The notes beneath the pieces are model-generated. The model had not been told where the DNA came from, ran no database searches, and saw only the letters and a program-made list of their open reading frames with translations. A stretch of DNA of 64,000 bases, taken from contig DIDT01000073.1 of the NCBI GenBank assembly GCA_002418285.1, positions 58,275 through 122,274 on the forward strand, read 5' to 3'. Positions 53,867 through 63,409 of this stretch are shown here, one piece after another. Source of the stretch: Phycisphaerales bacterium UBA5793. GTDB taxonomy: Bacteria; Planctomycetota; Phycisphaerae; Phycisphaerales; UBA5793. The position numbers and the translations under genes are program-made. The first letter of the stretch is position 1. Every line of letters starts with the position of its first letter.

Positions 53867-54532
53867 ATGATGGATGAAGAAGTCGTCCCAGTCGATTGGT
53901 CGCTCGCGGAGATTGCCGATGCGCTCGCGGACGGCCTGGCTCAACAGGCCCGCGCGGACCGCAGCGCCCAGACCGTCCGGGGACTCGACAGCCTGAGCGA
54001 ACTCCAGATGCACGCGGTTATGGAATCGATCCTCCAATCCGCCGGCTTTGGCGTCCACCGCGAGCAACGCTACCCCCTCGCCCGGGGCCGGCGCCGTCGA
54101 TCCGAGGGCGAGCGCTGCGACTTCGTGCTGACCCCTTCCGGCCGCCCGCTGGCCGAGGAGGAAGCGGCGACCACGCTGTTTGCGCCACCTCAATCCATCG
54201 AACCGGCTGAAGCGATGTGGCTGGAGGTCAAGGTCGTCGCCCAATTCACCGAGGAAGGGGCGAATGTCGCCTACGCGTCCGCTCTCCAGCATCCTGTCCG
54301 TCGAGACGTCGCCAAACTGGCCCGCGAAGAACAGATCCGCCACGCAGCCCTCCTGCTGGTCCTGTTCACGGCGGACCAGCGCACGGCCGTTCATGATCTG
54401 GGTGTCTGGCAGTCGCGGTGTGCAGAGCACAGCCTGCCGGTCCAGGCCCCGTACTTCCGGCTGCTCGACATCGTGGACCGACTGGGCAATGGCTGCTGCA
54501 CCATCGCGTTATTTCGCATCAAGGGCTGGTAG
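53867..54532 (+). CDS. Putative PD-(D/E)XK nuclease-like protein
   Basis: 221 residues from tandem ATGs at 53867/53870; a longer frame from 53744 would overlap the HDAC-like gene. After a helix (LSELQMHAVMESILQSAGFG) come Asp85 in ERCDFVL and Glu120-x-Lys122 in MWLEVKVV, spaced as in PD-(D/E)XK enzymes. A following LAREEQIRHAALLLVLFTAD strand-helix supports a nuclease-like fold. No DNA-binding or partner domain is visible, so the role is open; it could be a repair or restriction-like activity. Divergent from the HDAC-like gene. Confidence 0.5.
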   Translation: MMDEEVVPVDWSLAEIADALADGLAQQARADRSAQTVRGLDSLSELQMHAVMESILQSAGFGVHREQRYPLARGRRRRSEGERCDFVLTPSGRPLAEEEAATTLFAPPQSIEPAEAMWLEVKVVAQFTEEGANVAYASALQHPVRRDVAKLAREEQIRHAALLLVLFTADQRTAVHDLGVWQSRCAEHSLPVQAPYFRLLDIVDRLGNGCCTIALFRIKGW

Positions 54533-54631
54533 GCAGCTTCAACAAGTCGCGCCGGCGCGATTCTCGATATGATCAGGTTCTGGCAGGTTGCTGGGCTCTG
54601 TTGGCCCGGCACGAGACTCGGGACCATTGGC

Positions 54632-55765
54632 ATGGAAGCGGAGCTGATCGTGGATGCATGGAAGAATCGAATGTGGCCCCTGGTGGTCTTGCTCTGCCTG
54701 GGTCTGTGCACTTCCTTGGCGCGTGGTCAGGAGCGATCCGCTGATGAGATCCTCACGGAACTCAACAGCCTGATCATGCCGCCCTACGACGTCAACCGGG
54801 ACACACCCAACACCGACTACCGCGAGCAGTTCCTCAAGAAACGCCACGAAATCACTAATCGCCGCGCCGACCTGATTGGCGAGTTGGCGAAATCGCACCC
54901 TGATAATCCGAGCGTCGCCGATTTCCTGCCCGAGCGATGGGAGACGATGTTCAACCTGCGTGAAGACTACGAAGGCGTCCTCAACGAAACGCAGGACTTG
55001 CTCAAGGCCCAACCGGATCACTCGATCGCACGCTACGCCTGGCAGTGGCGCGCGATGAGCGCCATGATGTACTACACGCGTGGCGACTCTTACGACCCGC
55101 AGAAGATGCTCGCCGCGATCGAGGATTTCATCAAACGCTACCACGAAGATCCACAAGGGTCGATGATGCTCTACGAAGCGGCCTCGTTTCATCTGCGCGA
55201 TGCGGAAAAGTCCGTCGCCATTATGCGCCGAATCGTTGCCGACTGGCCCAAATCCGGGGCCGCCCGCGAGGCGCGCTGGAAACTCCGCCAGGCGGATGGC
55301 ATCGGCAAGCCCTTTGAGCTCGAATTCACCGATGCCATCAACGGCAGCGAAGTCTCGATCGAGTTACTGCAAGGCAAGATCGTCGTCATCGATTTCTGGG
55401 CCACCTGGTGTCCGCCATGCCTTGAAGAGCTGCCCCGACTCAAAGACCTCTACGCGAAATGGAAATCGCAGGGTGTCGAGTTCATTGGCGTCAGTCTCGA
55501 TGCGCCTGAAGGCGATCGCGGCCTTGAGCAGCTCAAGAAGTTCGTCACTGAGAATGACATCACCTGGCCGCAGTACTATCAGGGGCAGGGATGGCAGAGC
55601 GAATTCTCCTCCGGTTGGGGCATCGACAGCATTCCCTGCGTCTTCGTCGTCGATGACAAGGGAAATCTGGCCGCCTGCAAAGTCGGCGACAAACTTGAAG
55701 AAACCGTCGAGGCCCTCATCGCCAGGCGTGAGGCGAAGGCCGCCGCAGTCGACGCCGGAGGTTGA
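54632..55765 (+). CDS. TlpA-like thioredoxin with a long periplasmic N-terminal region
   Basis: 377 residues from the Met at 54632; starts at 54569 and 54671 are alternatives, and none has a strong ribosome site. A signal peptide (MWPLVVLLCLGLCTSLARGQ) sends it to the periplasm. Residues ~35-235 are helical, resembling TPR-like repeats (SIARYAWQWRAMSAMMYYTR). The C-terminal ~140 residues are a TlpA/ResA domain: VVIDFWATWCPPCLEELPRL with active-site Cys pair (about 260 and 263), VEFIGVSLDAPEGD and IDSIPCVFVVDDKG (cis-Pro). It likely reduces disulfides for cytochrome maturation or envelope proteins. Confidence 0.82.
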   Translation: MEAELIVDAWKNRMWPLVVLLCLGLCTSLARGQERSADEILTELNSLIMPPYDVNRDTPNTDYREQFLKKRHEITNRRADLIGELAKSHPDNPSVADFLPERWETMFNLREDYEGVLNETQDLLKAQPDHSIARYAWQWRAMSAMMYYTRGDSYDPQKMLAAIEDFIKRYHEDPQGSMMLYEAASFHLRDAEKSVAIMRRIVADWPKSGAAREARWKLRQADGIGKPFELEFTDAINGSEVSIELLQGKIVVIDFWATWCPPCLEELPRLKDLYAKWKSQGVEFIGVSLDAPEGDRGLEQLKKFVTENDITWPQYYQGQGWQSEFSSGWGIDSIPCVFVVDDKGNLAACKVGDKLEETVEALIARREAKAAAVDAGG

Positions 55766-55772
55766 GCCGCCC

Positions 55773-55831
55773 GTAGGCCCGGTCAAGGCTCGGTCGAACA
55801 GCCGGAGCGAAGTCGAAGGGCGCACACCCGG
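55773..55831 (+). repeat. 59-bp dispersed intergenic repeat, copy 2
   Basis: Partner of 44961-45019, immediately after the thioredoxin gene stop. The two copies are ~10.8 kb apart, in the same orientation and in the same position relative to a plus-strand gene end. Confidence 0.65.
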
Positions 55832-55880
55832 CATTCGAGTGATCGGTTTTTTCACGTCCCGGCCCGCAGCAGCGATCTAC

Positions 55881-57092
55881 CTACGCGCCCGCGATCACTC
55901 GCTCAATCACATCAACCGCTTCCCGATCCGGATGATGCCCGTCGAACATCGAGCGTATTTGAACAAAAGCATCGCGCTGAGCATCCTGCATTGCCGCATC
56001 GGTCAGCACCTGCGACAAAGCCTCGGCGATCGGTTCATCTGAACCGAAGTGGGGGATGAACTCCGGCACGACCTTTTGCCCCGCTACGATGTTGGGCAGT
56101 GCCCTCAGCGGCGAACGCACCAGCCAACGGCCAATGAACAGCCACGGCAGCAACGCCGTGCGGAACATCGCCACCAGAGGCACGCCGTGTCGCACGACAT
56201 TGAGCGTCGCCGTGCCCGAGCAGACCAGCGCTGCGTCCGCCCACTCCAGCGTTTCGTGCAGTCGATCGATTTCAATCGTGATGAAGCGAGGCAGCGCGGC
56301 AATGACCTCGCGTGCCAATTCCGCCGCCTTTGCATCCGCGCTGATGACGCGCACCGCCATGTCGGGGTAATGCGCCCGGCGAATCCCGTCCACAATCGCA
56401 ATCATCGATGGGAGGTTTCGACGAATCTCCGACGGTCGCGAGCCCGGAAGCAGCGCGATGCGAGGCAGTGCGGTCGCATGCTCCTTCTCTTCCGCTTCCT
56501 CATCTTCTGGTTCCACCGGCACGGGCAGCGGCTCATTCATCACCGGGTGCCCGATAAACGTCGCCGGCACGCCGCGCGATGAGAAATACACCTCTTCAAA
56601 CGGCAGCAGACACAGCACATGATCCGTCAGCCGCTTCAGTTTGCCGATGCGCCATGGCCCCCACGCCCAGATCTGCGGCCCCACGAGGTGGACAATGCGG
56701 CAGCCTGCCTGGCGCGTAATCTTGCAAATTGGGAAGTTGGCCGCGGGTGAATCCACGGGGATGTGCATGTTGACCGGATGCTCGTCCAGCCAACGACTCA
56801 TGCGTCCGTTCAGTCGCCAGTGCTCGACGATCTTGCCCAGCGAGCCCGCGCCCATCACGGCATCGCTTCCCGTGGACTCAACAATCGTCGCTCCGGCCGC
56901 TTTCATCTTCGGCCCGCCCCACGCGTACACCTCGACCTCCGGCCGCCGTCGACGCAATTCAGCAATTACCGGAGCCGCATGCGCATCGCCACTGGGCTCA
57001 AAGGCCGTGAACAGAACGCGCATCGGAGCAGCAGCGGGGGAGACAGGCACGGCCATATCGCAGCCCGTTCGATGCCATAAGTCAACCCGCAT
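55881..57092 (-). CDS. lpxB: Lipid-A-disaccharide synthase
   Basis: 403 residues from the ATG at 57092; Met13 and Met24 (RVLFTAFEPSGDAHAAP) are possible later starts, and none has a ribosome site. The GT19 landmarks are present: FEPSGDAHAAPVIAELRRR (variant of the usual GEPSGD), VPVDSPAANFPIC-like HIPVDSPAANF, GPQIWAWGPWRIGKLKRLTD, ATFIGHPVMNE, LLPGSRPSEIRRNLP and VCSGTATLNVVRHGVPLVAM. It condenses lipid X with UDP-diacylglucosamine at the inner membrane, showing that the organism makes lipid A and so an outer membrane. No other lpx gene lies here. Confidence 0.92.
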   Translation of the reverse strand: MRVDLWHRTGCDMAVPVSPAAAPMRVLFTAFEPSGDAHAAPVIAELRRRRPEVEVYAWGGPKMKAAGATIVESTGSDAVMGAGSLGKIVEHWRLNGRMSRWLDEHPVNMHIPVDSPAANFPICKITRQAGCRIVHLVGPQIWAWGPWRIGKLKRLTDHVLCLLPFEEVYFSSRGVPATFIGHPVMNEPLPVPVEPEDEEAEEKEHATALPRIALLPGSRPSEIRRNLPSMIAIVDGIRRAHYPDMAVRVISADAKAAELAREVIAALPRFITIEIDRLHETLEWADAALVCSGTATLNVVRHGVPLVAMFRTALLPWLFIGRWLVRSPLRALPNIVAGQKVVPEFIPHFGSDEPIAEALSQVLTDAAMQDAQRDAFVQIRSMFDGHHPDREAVDVIERVIAGA

Positions 57093-57136
57093 CGCAAATG
57101 GATCGTGTCAATGGTGTAGCATTAAGGTGCATGCGA

Positions 57137-58243
57137 ATGTCACTCATCATCGCCAATGGCATGGTCGTCGCGTCGGCCTTGCTCTGGCTGCTCATTCTCG
57201 CCGTCTCCGTCATGCAGCCATACCGGGCCGCGCCAACTATTACGGCGGAAACCCGCGTCGACAGACCCGCAACCACATCAGAGCTTCGTCGTGGCTGGTA
57301 CGGTTTCGTCCTCCGCCTCGATGGCGCTCACGAACTCAGTCAGTTCAACGAGGCCATTGACGAGATCGCCGCTATGCACGCCAATAGCGTGCTGATCGAA
57401 ACGCCGCTGCTGCAGGACAATCCCGAATCCACTGAACTCTCGCTCGAAGGTCTCGAGTGCCCGCTGCTGACGGACCTCGTTTCCGTCATCCACCACGCGA
57501 CAGATCGCGGCCTTGGCGTGGTGCTCGTGCCCACGATTGTCTTCCATGAGGTCAAAGCGAACCAGTCGCGCTCGCGCTTTGCCCCTGCCGATTGGGACCG
57601 ATGGTGGGTCAGCTACGAGAGCGCGATACTCAAACTCGCCGAACTCGCGCAATCAAGCGGCGTCGAAGTCTTCGCCGTCGGCAGCGAACTGAGCGAATCC
57701 GAAATCATGACCACCCAGTGGACGAATCTCCTCTCGCAGGTGCGCGGCCGCTTTGGCGGTTTGCTCATGTACAACTGTCAGTGGGAACGAGCCACCCGCG
57801 TCGCCTTCTGGGAGCATGTTGACATCATCGGCGTCAGCGCCTGGTTTCCCCTCGTCCAGGGCGAAGACCAATCGCTCGAAACCCTCGAGCGCATCTGGAA
57901 ACAGGCGCTCGAAGAAGTCGACCTGCTCGCGACCAGGTCGGATCGCACGGTTCTTCTCACCGCGGTCGGCTATCCCAGTCGCACCAATGGACTCTCTGAG
58001 CCATGGGACGCAGGCCAACCCAATTCAGAAACCGCGGATGAAAAGGTGCAGGCCGACGCCCTCAGCGCTTTCTTGCGCCGCTTCGAAGCCGTCGACCCCC
58101 GCTACCCCCGTCACGCTGGCTTCTTCGTCTACCGCTGGGGCGCCGCCAACGACGAGGCCGACGCCACCTCCCACATCATCGAAGGCAAGCAGGCCGAAAA
58201 AGTCGTCCGCGATGCGCTGGGTCGCCTGACGCAACGGAACTGA
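57137..58243 (+). CDS. Membrane-anchored TIM-barrel protein similar to glycoside hydrolase family 113
   Basis: 368 residues from the ATG at 57137, which has AAGG 9 bp upstream; earlier in-frame ATGs (57098, 57131) overlap or crowd this site. One N-terminal anchor or signal (VVASALLWLLILAVSVM). The barrel includes GYVFVL-type RRGWYGFVLRLDG, VFAVGSELSESEIMTTQW with candidate acid/base Glu184, GGLLMYNCQWERAT, HVDIIGVSAWFPLVQ and VLLTAVGYPSRTNGL, matching the strand pattern of GH113 beta-mannanases. Substrate unknown. Divergent from lpxB and convergent with smc (6-bp gap). Confidence 0.62.
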   Translation: MSLIIANGMVVASALLWLLILAVSVMQPYRAAPTITAETRVDRPATTSELRRGWYGFVLRLDGAHELSQFNEAIDEIAAMHANSVLIETPLLQDNPESTELSLEGLECPLLTDLVSVIHHATDRGLGVVLVPTIVFHEVKANQSRSRFAPADWDRWWVSYESAILKLAELAQSSGVEVFAVGSELSESEIMTTQWTNLLSQVRGRFGGLLMYNCQWERATRVAFWEHVDIIGVSAWFPLVQGEDQSLETLERIWKQALEEVDLLATRSDRTVLLTAVGYPSRTNGLSEPWDAGQPNSETADEKVQADALSAFLRRFEAVDPRYPRHAGFFVYRWGAANDEADATSHIIEGKQAEKVVRDALGRLTQRN

Positions 58244-58249
58244 TTTGAA

Positions 58250-61200
58250 CTAATTCTCGACCGGCACACCCGCACGCGACACCGTCTCGACAATCGGCGC
58301 CTCCGCCTCGTCGCCATCCGAGCCGCCGCCCACCGATACCGTCTCCTCCGCTTCCTTGAGCGCGTCCTTGGAGATGTGCCCGTCGCTGCCGACCTGGTCG
58401 AACCGCACCGCCACGCGCCGCGACACGCCGCGCTCCTGCATCGTCACGCCGTACAACTGATCCCCCGCCTGCATCGTGCGCTTGTTGTGCGTGATGATGA
58501 CAAAATGACTGCGATCGAGGAACGTCTGCAGCACGCCGCAGAACCGCTCGACGTTGGCGTCGTCCAGCGCCGCATCCACTTCGTCCAGCAGGCAGAAGGG
58601 GCTCGGCTTGCTCTGGAAGATCGCCATCACCAGCGACACGCTTGTCATCGTCTTCTCGCCGCCGGACAGCAGCTTGATCGAACGCGGCTCCTTGCCCGGC
58701 GGCTTGGCGACGATCTCCACGCCCGATTCGAGCCAGTCGACCTCGCCGGTCTGCTCGTCGGGGATGAGGTGCATGTCCGCCTTGCCACCGCCGAACACCC
58801 GCCGGAACATGCCGTTGGTCCCGGCAAAGTTCTCGCGGATCGTTTCGAACGTTTCCTTGAACCGCTCGCGGCTGAGATTGCTCAGTTCCTCGATGAGTCC
58901 GATGAGTTGCTCACGAGCCGAGTCAAGATCACCGACCTGCCGGACCAGATCCTCATTGCGATCGACGAGTTCTTTCTCCTCTTCGATCGCATCCAGATTC
59001 ACGTTGCCCAGCCGCTTGATGGCCCCGCGCAGCTCGTCGATGCGAGTCGCCGCCGCCTCGCGATCGACCGCCTCCACGTCGCCGTCGCTCATCAGTTCAC
59101 GATACTGCGGATACTCCACATCCATGTCGAGCATCAGATCATCCGTCGCCGACTGCTCCAGATGCTCACGTTTCACTTCGTTCTCGCGCTTGCTCAGCTC
59201 GACAGCGTGGTAGTTCCGCTCGACGATTGACAACCGTTGCCGCGCTGCATTGAGCGCCTCACCCAGTTCAACGACGTTCGCCTGGCACTGCTCGCGCTGG
59301 GCTGAAAGCTCCTCCAGCACGCCTTCCGAGTCACTCAGCGTCTTGACGCATTCCTCGGCTTCAAACACGGCTTCATCGATGATGCGTTCAAATTCGATGA
59401 TCTTGCCCGTCCGCTGCTTGAGCGCCGCTTCGAGCATCGTTCGCTGCCGCTGCTGTTCCTCGACGGCAGACTCCAGTTGCCGCCGCTCGCGGTCCGACGC
59501 CGCCAGCCGCTCGCTCGCCTGGCTCGCCTCGACGCGCCGGTTCGTCAGCGCCTCAGCCGCGTCCGCGGCGCCCTGCTCAGCCGCCTCCAGTTGCTCGCGC
59601 AACGCCGCTTGCGCCTGTGCCTCTTCATCCCGCAATCGCTGCAGCGAATCGAGATGCTCCTGCTTCTGCGCACGGCTCGCCGTCAGCTCATCGCGCCGCG
59701 CCCGTGCCGCCTTCATCTCCTCATCAAGCCGTTGCCCATCGCGCTGCGCCCGCTGGCTCTCGGCCTCAAGTCGCTCGACCTCGTGCGACGCCTTGTCGCG
59801 AGCATTGCGCATTTCAAAGAGCCGCTGGCCCAGTTCCGAGCGCCGTTGATCCAGCGTTGCCGCCTCATCATCAATGGCCGACAATTCCGCCCGCAGCGAA
59901 TCGATCTGCTCCGTCAACGTCTCAACCTGCTCGGCCAGGCTGTTCATCTCTACACGGTGCACGATGAGCCCCGCGCCCGTGCCCTCGGCCGAGTTCGGCC
60001 CAGCGATGATCCGTCCATCCGTCTCCAGCACCGTGCCGCTCGCCGTGACAAACCGACACTCCCGCATCGGCCCCGCCGCCAGCAGCAGCGCGCTGTCCAG
60101 CGTGTCCACCACGATCGTCCGAGCAAACAATCGACTCGCCAGCCCCGACCACTCTTCCGACACTCGCACCACCGACAGCAGCGGCCGCGCCCCCTCAATC
60201 AAGGGCAGTGGGACCGCTAGCGCCGCCGCCTCTCCGCCTGGAACGCGCAGTGGCAAAAACGTGATCCGCCCCGCCAGCGCCTCAAGGTCCGCCTGCCCGT
60301 CGATGACTTCCGTCAGGCTGTCAACCACCATCGCCTGCAGCAGCGACCCCAGCGCCGCTTCGACTGCCGCCGCGTGCTCGATATCCGTTTCAATCCCGTC
60401 GGCCAGCAATCCGCGCACGAACTGGAATCGCGACCCTTCATGCCGCTCGCGCAGCACGGCTCGAACCGCCTCGCCAAGTTCCGTCCCGCTTTCGAGCATC
60501 TCCTTGAGCGTCCGTCGCCGTGCGTCGAGTCCCGCTCGCTCCTGCTCCAGCGTGCCCAGCGTCTCGCTGAGAGACCGCTGCCGCCCGCTGAGCATCTGCG
60601 CCTGTTGTTCGTGCTGGCCTTGCTGCGCTTCAAGTCCCTCGACGCTCAGCGCCGCCGCCTCGACGCGTTGCACCGCTTCGCCGGCCTGTTCGCTGAGCGA
60701 AAGGAGCCGCGACTCGATCTCCCCGCGCCGTGCTTCGATCTGCGCCGCCTGCTGCCCGAGTTCCTCGAGTCGATGATCGATCGCCTCGATCGAAGCCGAC
60801 TGCGACACAACATCGCGCTCGATCCCCGACAGCGCCCGCTGCATCTCGTTGAGACGCCGGTTCAGTTCGTTCAATGCTGCGTCGCACTCGGCCCGCTTCG
60901 TCAGCGCTGCCTCCACGGCCCGCTCGGCGTCGCTTCTCGCTTTGGCCAGATTCTCGTGCGAACGCTCGTGGTCCACCACGCCGCGCCGAAGCTGGTCGAT
61001 CTTTGCATCCAGTTCTCCCAGCCGGCGCTGCTCGGCTCCGATCTCCGCCTGCGCCTCATCGCGGTTGCGGATCGTCATCGCCCGCCGCTGCTCGGCCTGG
61101 TCGCGCTTCGCCTGCAACTGCAGCCGATCCTGTTCCACTTCGGTGCACCGCGTCTGCAGCCGGTCGCGCTCGATGTTCGCATCCTGCCGCGCTTCTTCGA

Positions 61201-62014
61201 GTTCGTGGACGCGGTCCATCACCTTGGTGCGGTCCGCTTCGAGGTGGCTCAGCTCGGAAGTCAGCCCGTCAATCGTCTCGTGCAGTTCGTGGTACAGGTC
61301 CAGCATGTGCGCCGCGCGCAATGCCCGGAACTCATCGTCGAGCCCCTTGAACGTCCGCGCCTTGGCCGCCTGACCCTTCACGATCCGCAGCCGCCGCTCT
61401 GCGTTGTCCAGTTGCTCCCGGCACCGCGTCAGGTTGATTTCCGTCCGCTCCAGACGCCGCATCGCCTCGATTCGCCGCACCTTGAACTTCGCCACCCCCG
61501 CGGCTTCCTCGAAGATCGCCCGCCGCTCGATGGGATTGCTGGTGAGCATCGCATCGACCTTGCCCTGCTCGATGATCGAGTACGCATCCGCCCCGATCCC
61601 CGTATCCAGGAACAGATCGCGCACGTCCTTGAGCCGCGCCTTGGCGTTGTTGATGAGATACTCGCTGGTGCCGTCGCGGTACAGCCGCCGGCCGACATCC
61701 ACCAGCTCGCTGTCCACCGGCAGCTCGCGCTTGCCCGTCGCCGCCTCGACCAGCGGATTCTCAAACGTCAGCACCACCTCGGCCATGTTCATCGAGGGCC
61801 GGCTCGTGGTCCCGGCAAAGATGACGTCCATCATCTGCTCGCCGCGCAGGCTCTTGGCCGACCGCTCGCCCAGAACCCACTTGATGGCGTCCACCACGTT
61901 GCTCTTGCCGCACCCGTTGGGCCCGACGATACAGGTGATGGGATCGTCGAAGCGGAACTCAGTCGCGTCGGCGAAAGACTTGAAACCGTGCAGTTTGAGT
62001 CGGGCCAGTCGCAT
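58250..62014 (-). CDS. smc: Chromosome segregation SMC protein
   Basis: 1,254 residues, slightly longer than typical (~1,190). Walker A GPNGCGKS (31-38) in a classic N-terminal lobe (LHGFKSFADATEFRFDDPIT), two long coiled-coil arms (about 165-510 and 680-1030), a hinge near 520-640 (HAAAVEAALGSLLQAMVVDS), and a C-terminal lobe with FAGTNGMFRRVFGGGKADMH, signature LLSGGEKTMTSVSLV, Walker B PFCLLDEVDAALDDANVERF and HFVIITHNKRTM. It dimerises at the hinge and, with ScpA/B, organises and segregates the chromosome. No scp genes are adjacent. Confidence 0.95.
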   Translation of the reverse strand: MRLARLKLHGFKSFADATEFRFDDPITCIVGPNGCGKSNVVDAIKWVLGERSAKSLRGEQMMDVIFAGTTSRPSMNMAEVVLTFENPLVEAATGKRELPVDSELVDVGRRLYRDGTSEYLINNAKARLKDVRDLFLDTGIGADAYSIIEQGKVDAMLTSNPIERRAIFEEAAGVAKFKVRRIEAMRRLERTEINLTRCREQLDNAERRLRIVKGQAAKARTFKGLDDEFRALRAAHMLDLYHELHETIDGLTSELSHLEADRTKVMDRVHELEEARQDANIERDRLQTRCTEVEQDRLQLQAKRDQAEQRRAMTIRNRDEAQAEIGAEQRRLGELDAKIDQLRRGVVDHERSHENLAKARSDAERAVEAALTKRAECDAALNELNRRLNEMQRALSGIERDVVSQSASIEAIDHRLEELGQQAAQIEARRGEIESRLLSLSEQAGEAVQRVEAAALSVEGLEAQQGQHEQQAQMLSGRQRSLSETLGTLEQERAGLDARRRTLKEMLESGTELGEAVRAVLRERHEGSRFQFVRGLLADGIETDIEHAAAVEAALGSLLQAMVVDSLTEVIDGQADLEALAGRITFLPLRVPGGEAAALAVPLPLIEGARPLLSVVRVSEEWSGLASRLFARTIVVDTLDSALLLAAGPMRECRFVTASGTVLETDGRIIAGPNSAEGTGAGLIVHRVEMNSLAEQVETLTEQIDSLRAELSAIDDEAATLDQRRSELGQRLFEMRNARDKASHEVERLEAESQRAQRDGQRLDEEMKAARARRDELTASRAQKQEHLDSLQRLRDEEAQAQAALREQLEAAEQGAADAAEALTNRRVEASQASERLAASDRERRQLESAVEEQQRQRTMLEAALKQRTGKIIEFERIIDEAVFEAEECVKTLSDSEGVLEELSAQREQCQANVVELGEALNAARQRLSIVERNYHAVELSKRENEVKREHLEQSATDDLMLDMDVEYPQYRELMSDGDVEAVDREAAATRIDELRGAIKRLGNVNLDAIEEEKELVDRNEDLVRQVGDLDSAREQLIGLIEELSNLSRERFKETFETIRENFAGTNGMFRRVFGGGKADMHLIPDEQTGEVDWLESGVEIVAKPPGKEPRSIKLLSGGEKTMTSVSLVMAIFQSKPSPFCLLDEVDAALDDANVERFCGVLQTFLDRSHFVIITHNKRTMQAGDQLYGVTMQERGVSRRVAVRFDQVGSDGHISKDALKEAEETVSVGGGSDGDEAEAPIVETVSRAGVPVEN

Positions 62015-62527
62015 GATTCGGGCAAGACCTCCATGTCCAACCGTCGGCCGTTCAAGGACTTATACCAGCCAAGGGCGCAAGCCCGTTCAGGGTAGCGTCT
62101 CAGTCCTCATCGATAGACGCTCGGCGACAACTCCATCGCCCCGCCCACCCCGAGCCGCGTGGTGCAGCCCCACAGCATATGGTATCGGCCGGGGGCCGGT
62201 CCACAACGCAAAAAGGACACTAACGAGCCGCGCCCGTGAGGAAGCGGTGTTTGGCGACCCTTCCGCGCGACACGATAGGACGGGCTGAGACGCCCAATGC
62301 GAGCCCGAAGCGCATACGAGCAATCACAGGCTCACCGAGCCGTGTAGGTTCCACCACGTGGACGGCGCGGCCCTTTGGTCGCAAGGCCGCCGCTCCGCGC
62401 GCCTCGCACCGGCCACTGTCGGGACGGCCCCGCGAGACCGCAACTACCATGTCACAATGTCATTGCTTGCTGTGCATTTTCCCCGCGAGTACGATACAAC
62501 GGGTCCACTCCGAAACGGGCGGGCGTG
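62015..62527. other. Gap of ~510 bp upstream of smc with possible dispersed repeats
   Basis: No supported gene. Around 62219-62250 is a segment ACGAGCCGCGCCCGTGAGGA... of the type that recurs between planctomycete genes. The smc promoter probably lies here, but no convincing -35/-10 was found. Confidence 0.35.
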
Positions 62528-62890
62528 ATGTTCAGAATCTCACTCTCCGAGGAGCAAGCCCGCCGTCCCAAGGAAGCGAATCTGCTCATTGCTCAGGCCG
62601 CTGTTCTGTTCGTCGTTCAAGCCGGACTGGTCGTGTTCACGGGCAAGTTTCCTGGCGTTCTTCCGATCGCCCTGTTTCGCGCCGCCAACTTCCTGTGCGC
62701 TGTGTGGATTCTCGCTGGCCCGATCATCGCTGCAACGGTTAGCACGCGCGGCATGGCCTCCGGCAAAACCTCAAAGTGGCTGCTTTTGACGTTCATCGGT
62801 ACTGCGATCAACATCGTGGTCTGGTTCATCGCCATTCCGATTACGCTTCTTATGCTTGGCGGCATTGGAATGAGCGGTGCCGGTCCCTAA
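62528..62890 (+). CDS. Small integral membrane protein
   Basis: 120 residues from the ATG at 62528; the open frame to 62375 lacks a sensible protein. Three hydrophobic segments are seen: IAQAAVLFVVQAGLVVFTG, FLCAVWILAGPIIAATV and LLLTFIGTAINIVVWFIAIP. The N-terminus is short and hydrophilic. No family is recognised. Confidence 0.6.
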   Translation: MFRISLSEEQARRPKEANLLIAQAAVLFVVQAGLVVFTGKFPGVLPIALFRAANFLCAVWILAGPIIAATVSTRGMASGKTSKWLLLTFIGTAINIVVWFIAIPITLLMLGGIGMSGAGP

Positions 62891-62944
62891 TCCAGAGATA
62901 AGAAGCGACCGTGTAGGGTCCCCGGTCTGAACACGCAGCGGAGC

Positions 62945-63334
62945 CTACGGAATCTGCGCCACGTTCGACACGCGACAGAAGTCTGTGTAGGACTGAACGT
63001 ACCCGCCGCACGCCGGACGCCCTGCCATGGCCTGCAGCAACGCGACGCCACTTTCATCCGCGCGCGTGCTCATAACGAATCGCACGTGCCGGACATCCAG
63101 GCCAACCTCGATTCCCTCGCAGGGATGGAAGATCGGGAACACGTAGTATCCGCGCTGCGGCGAGAAGTACAACTGAACGACGGCCCCTGGGCTCGCGCCG
63201 CGCACCTCCGCCCGCAATTCGCCCGGACACACTCCTTCGATCGTCAGCACCGGCTGTGCCATGGCGATCCGCAACGATGGACCTGATGCCGCAAATAGGG
63301 CGAGCACCGCCGCAAACTGCGTCGTTCTGTTCAT
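62945..63334 (-). CDS. Small secreted protein, unknown function
   Basis: 129 residues with a signal peptide (FAAVLALFAASGPSLRIAMA, cut before Gln). The mature part is beta-rich and has five Cys (GVCPGEL, FHPCEGI, RPACGGY, DFCRVSN plus spacing), suitable for disulfides in the periplasm or outside the cell. No family is recognised; secreted beta-sandwich proteins of this size are common in planctomycetes. Confidence 0.6.
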   Translation of the reverse strand: MNRTTQFAAVLALFAASGPSLRIAMAQPVLTIEGVCPGELRAEVRGASPGAVVQLYFSPQRGYYVFPIFHPCEGIEVGLDVRHVRFVMSTRADESGVALLQAMAGRPACGGYVQSYTDFCRVSNVAQIP

Positions 63335-63409
63335 AGTGGAATTGTACGGACTGACGGCCAGCGCCAGCCGGGGAAACCACCGCCATCTGCCGTGCCCGGT
63401 ACCGAGTCC

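Noticed and set aside
60374..62095. 573-codon plus-strand frame opposite smc
   Set aside because: Shadow of the SMC coiled coil (Leu/Arg/His-rich); the minus-strand frame has all SMC motifs.
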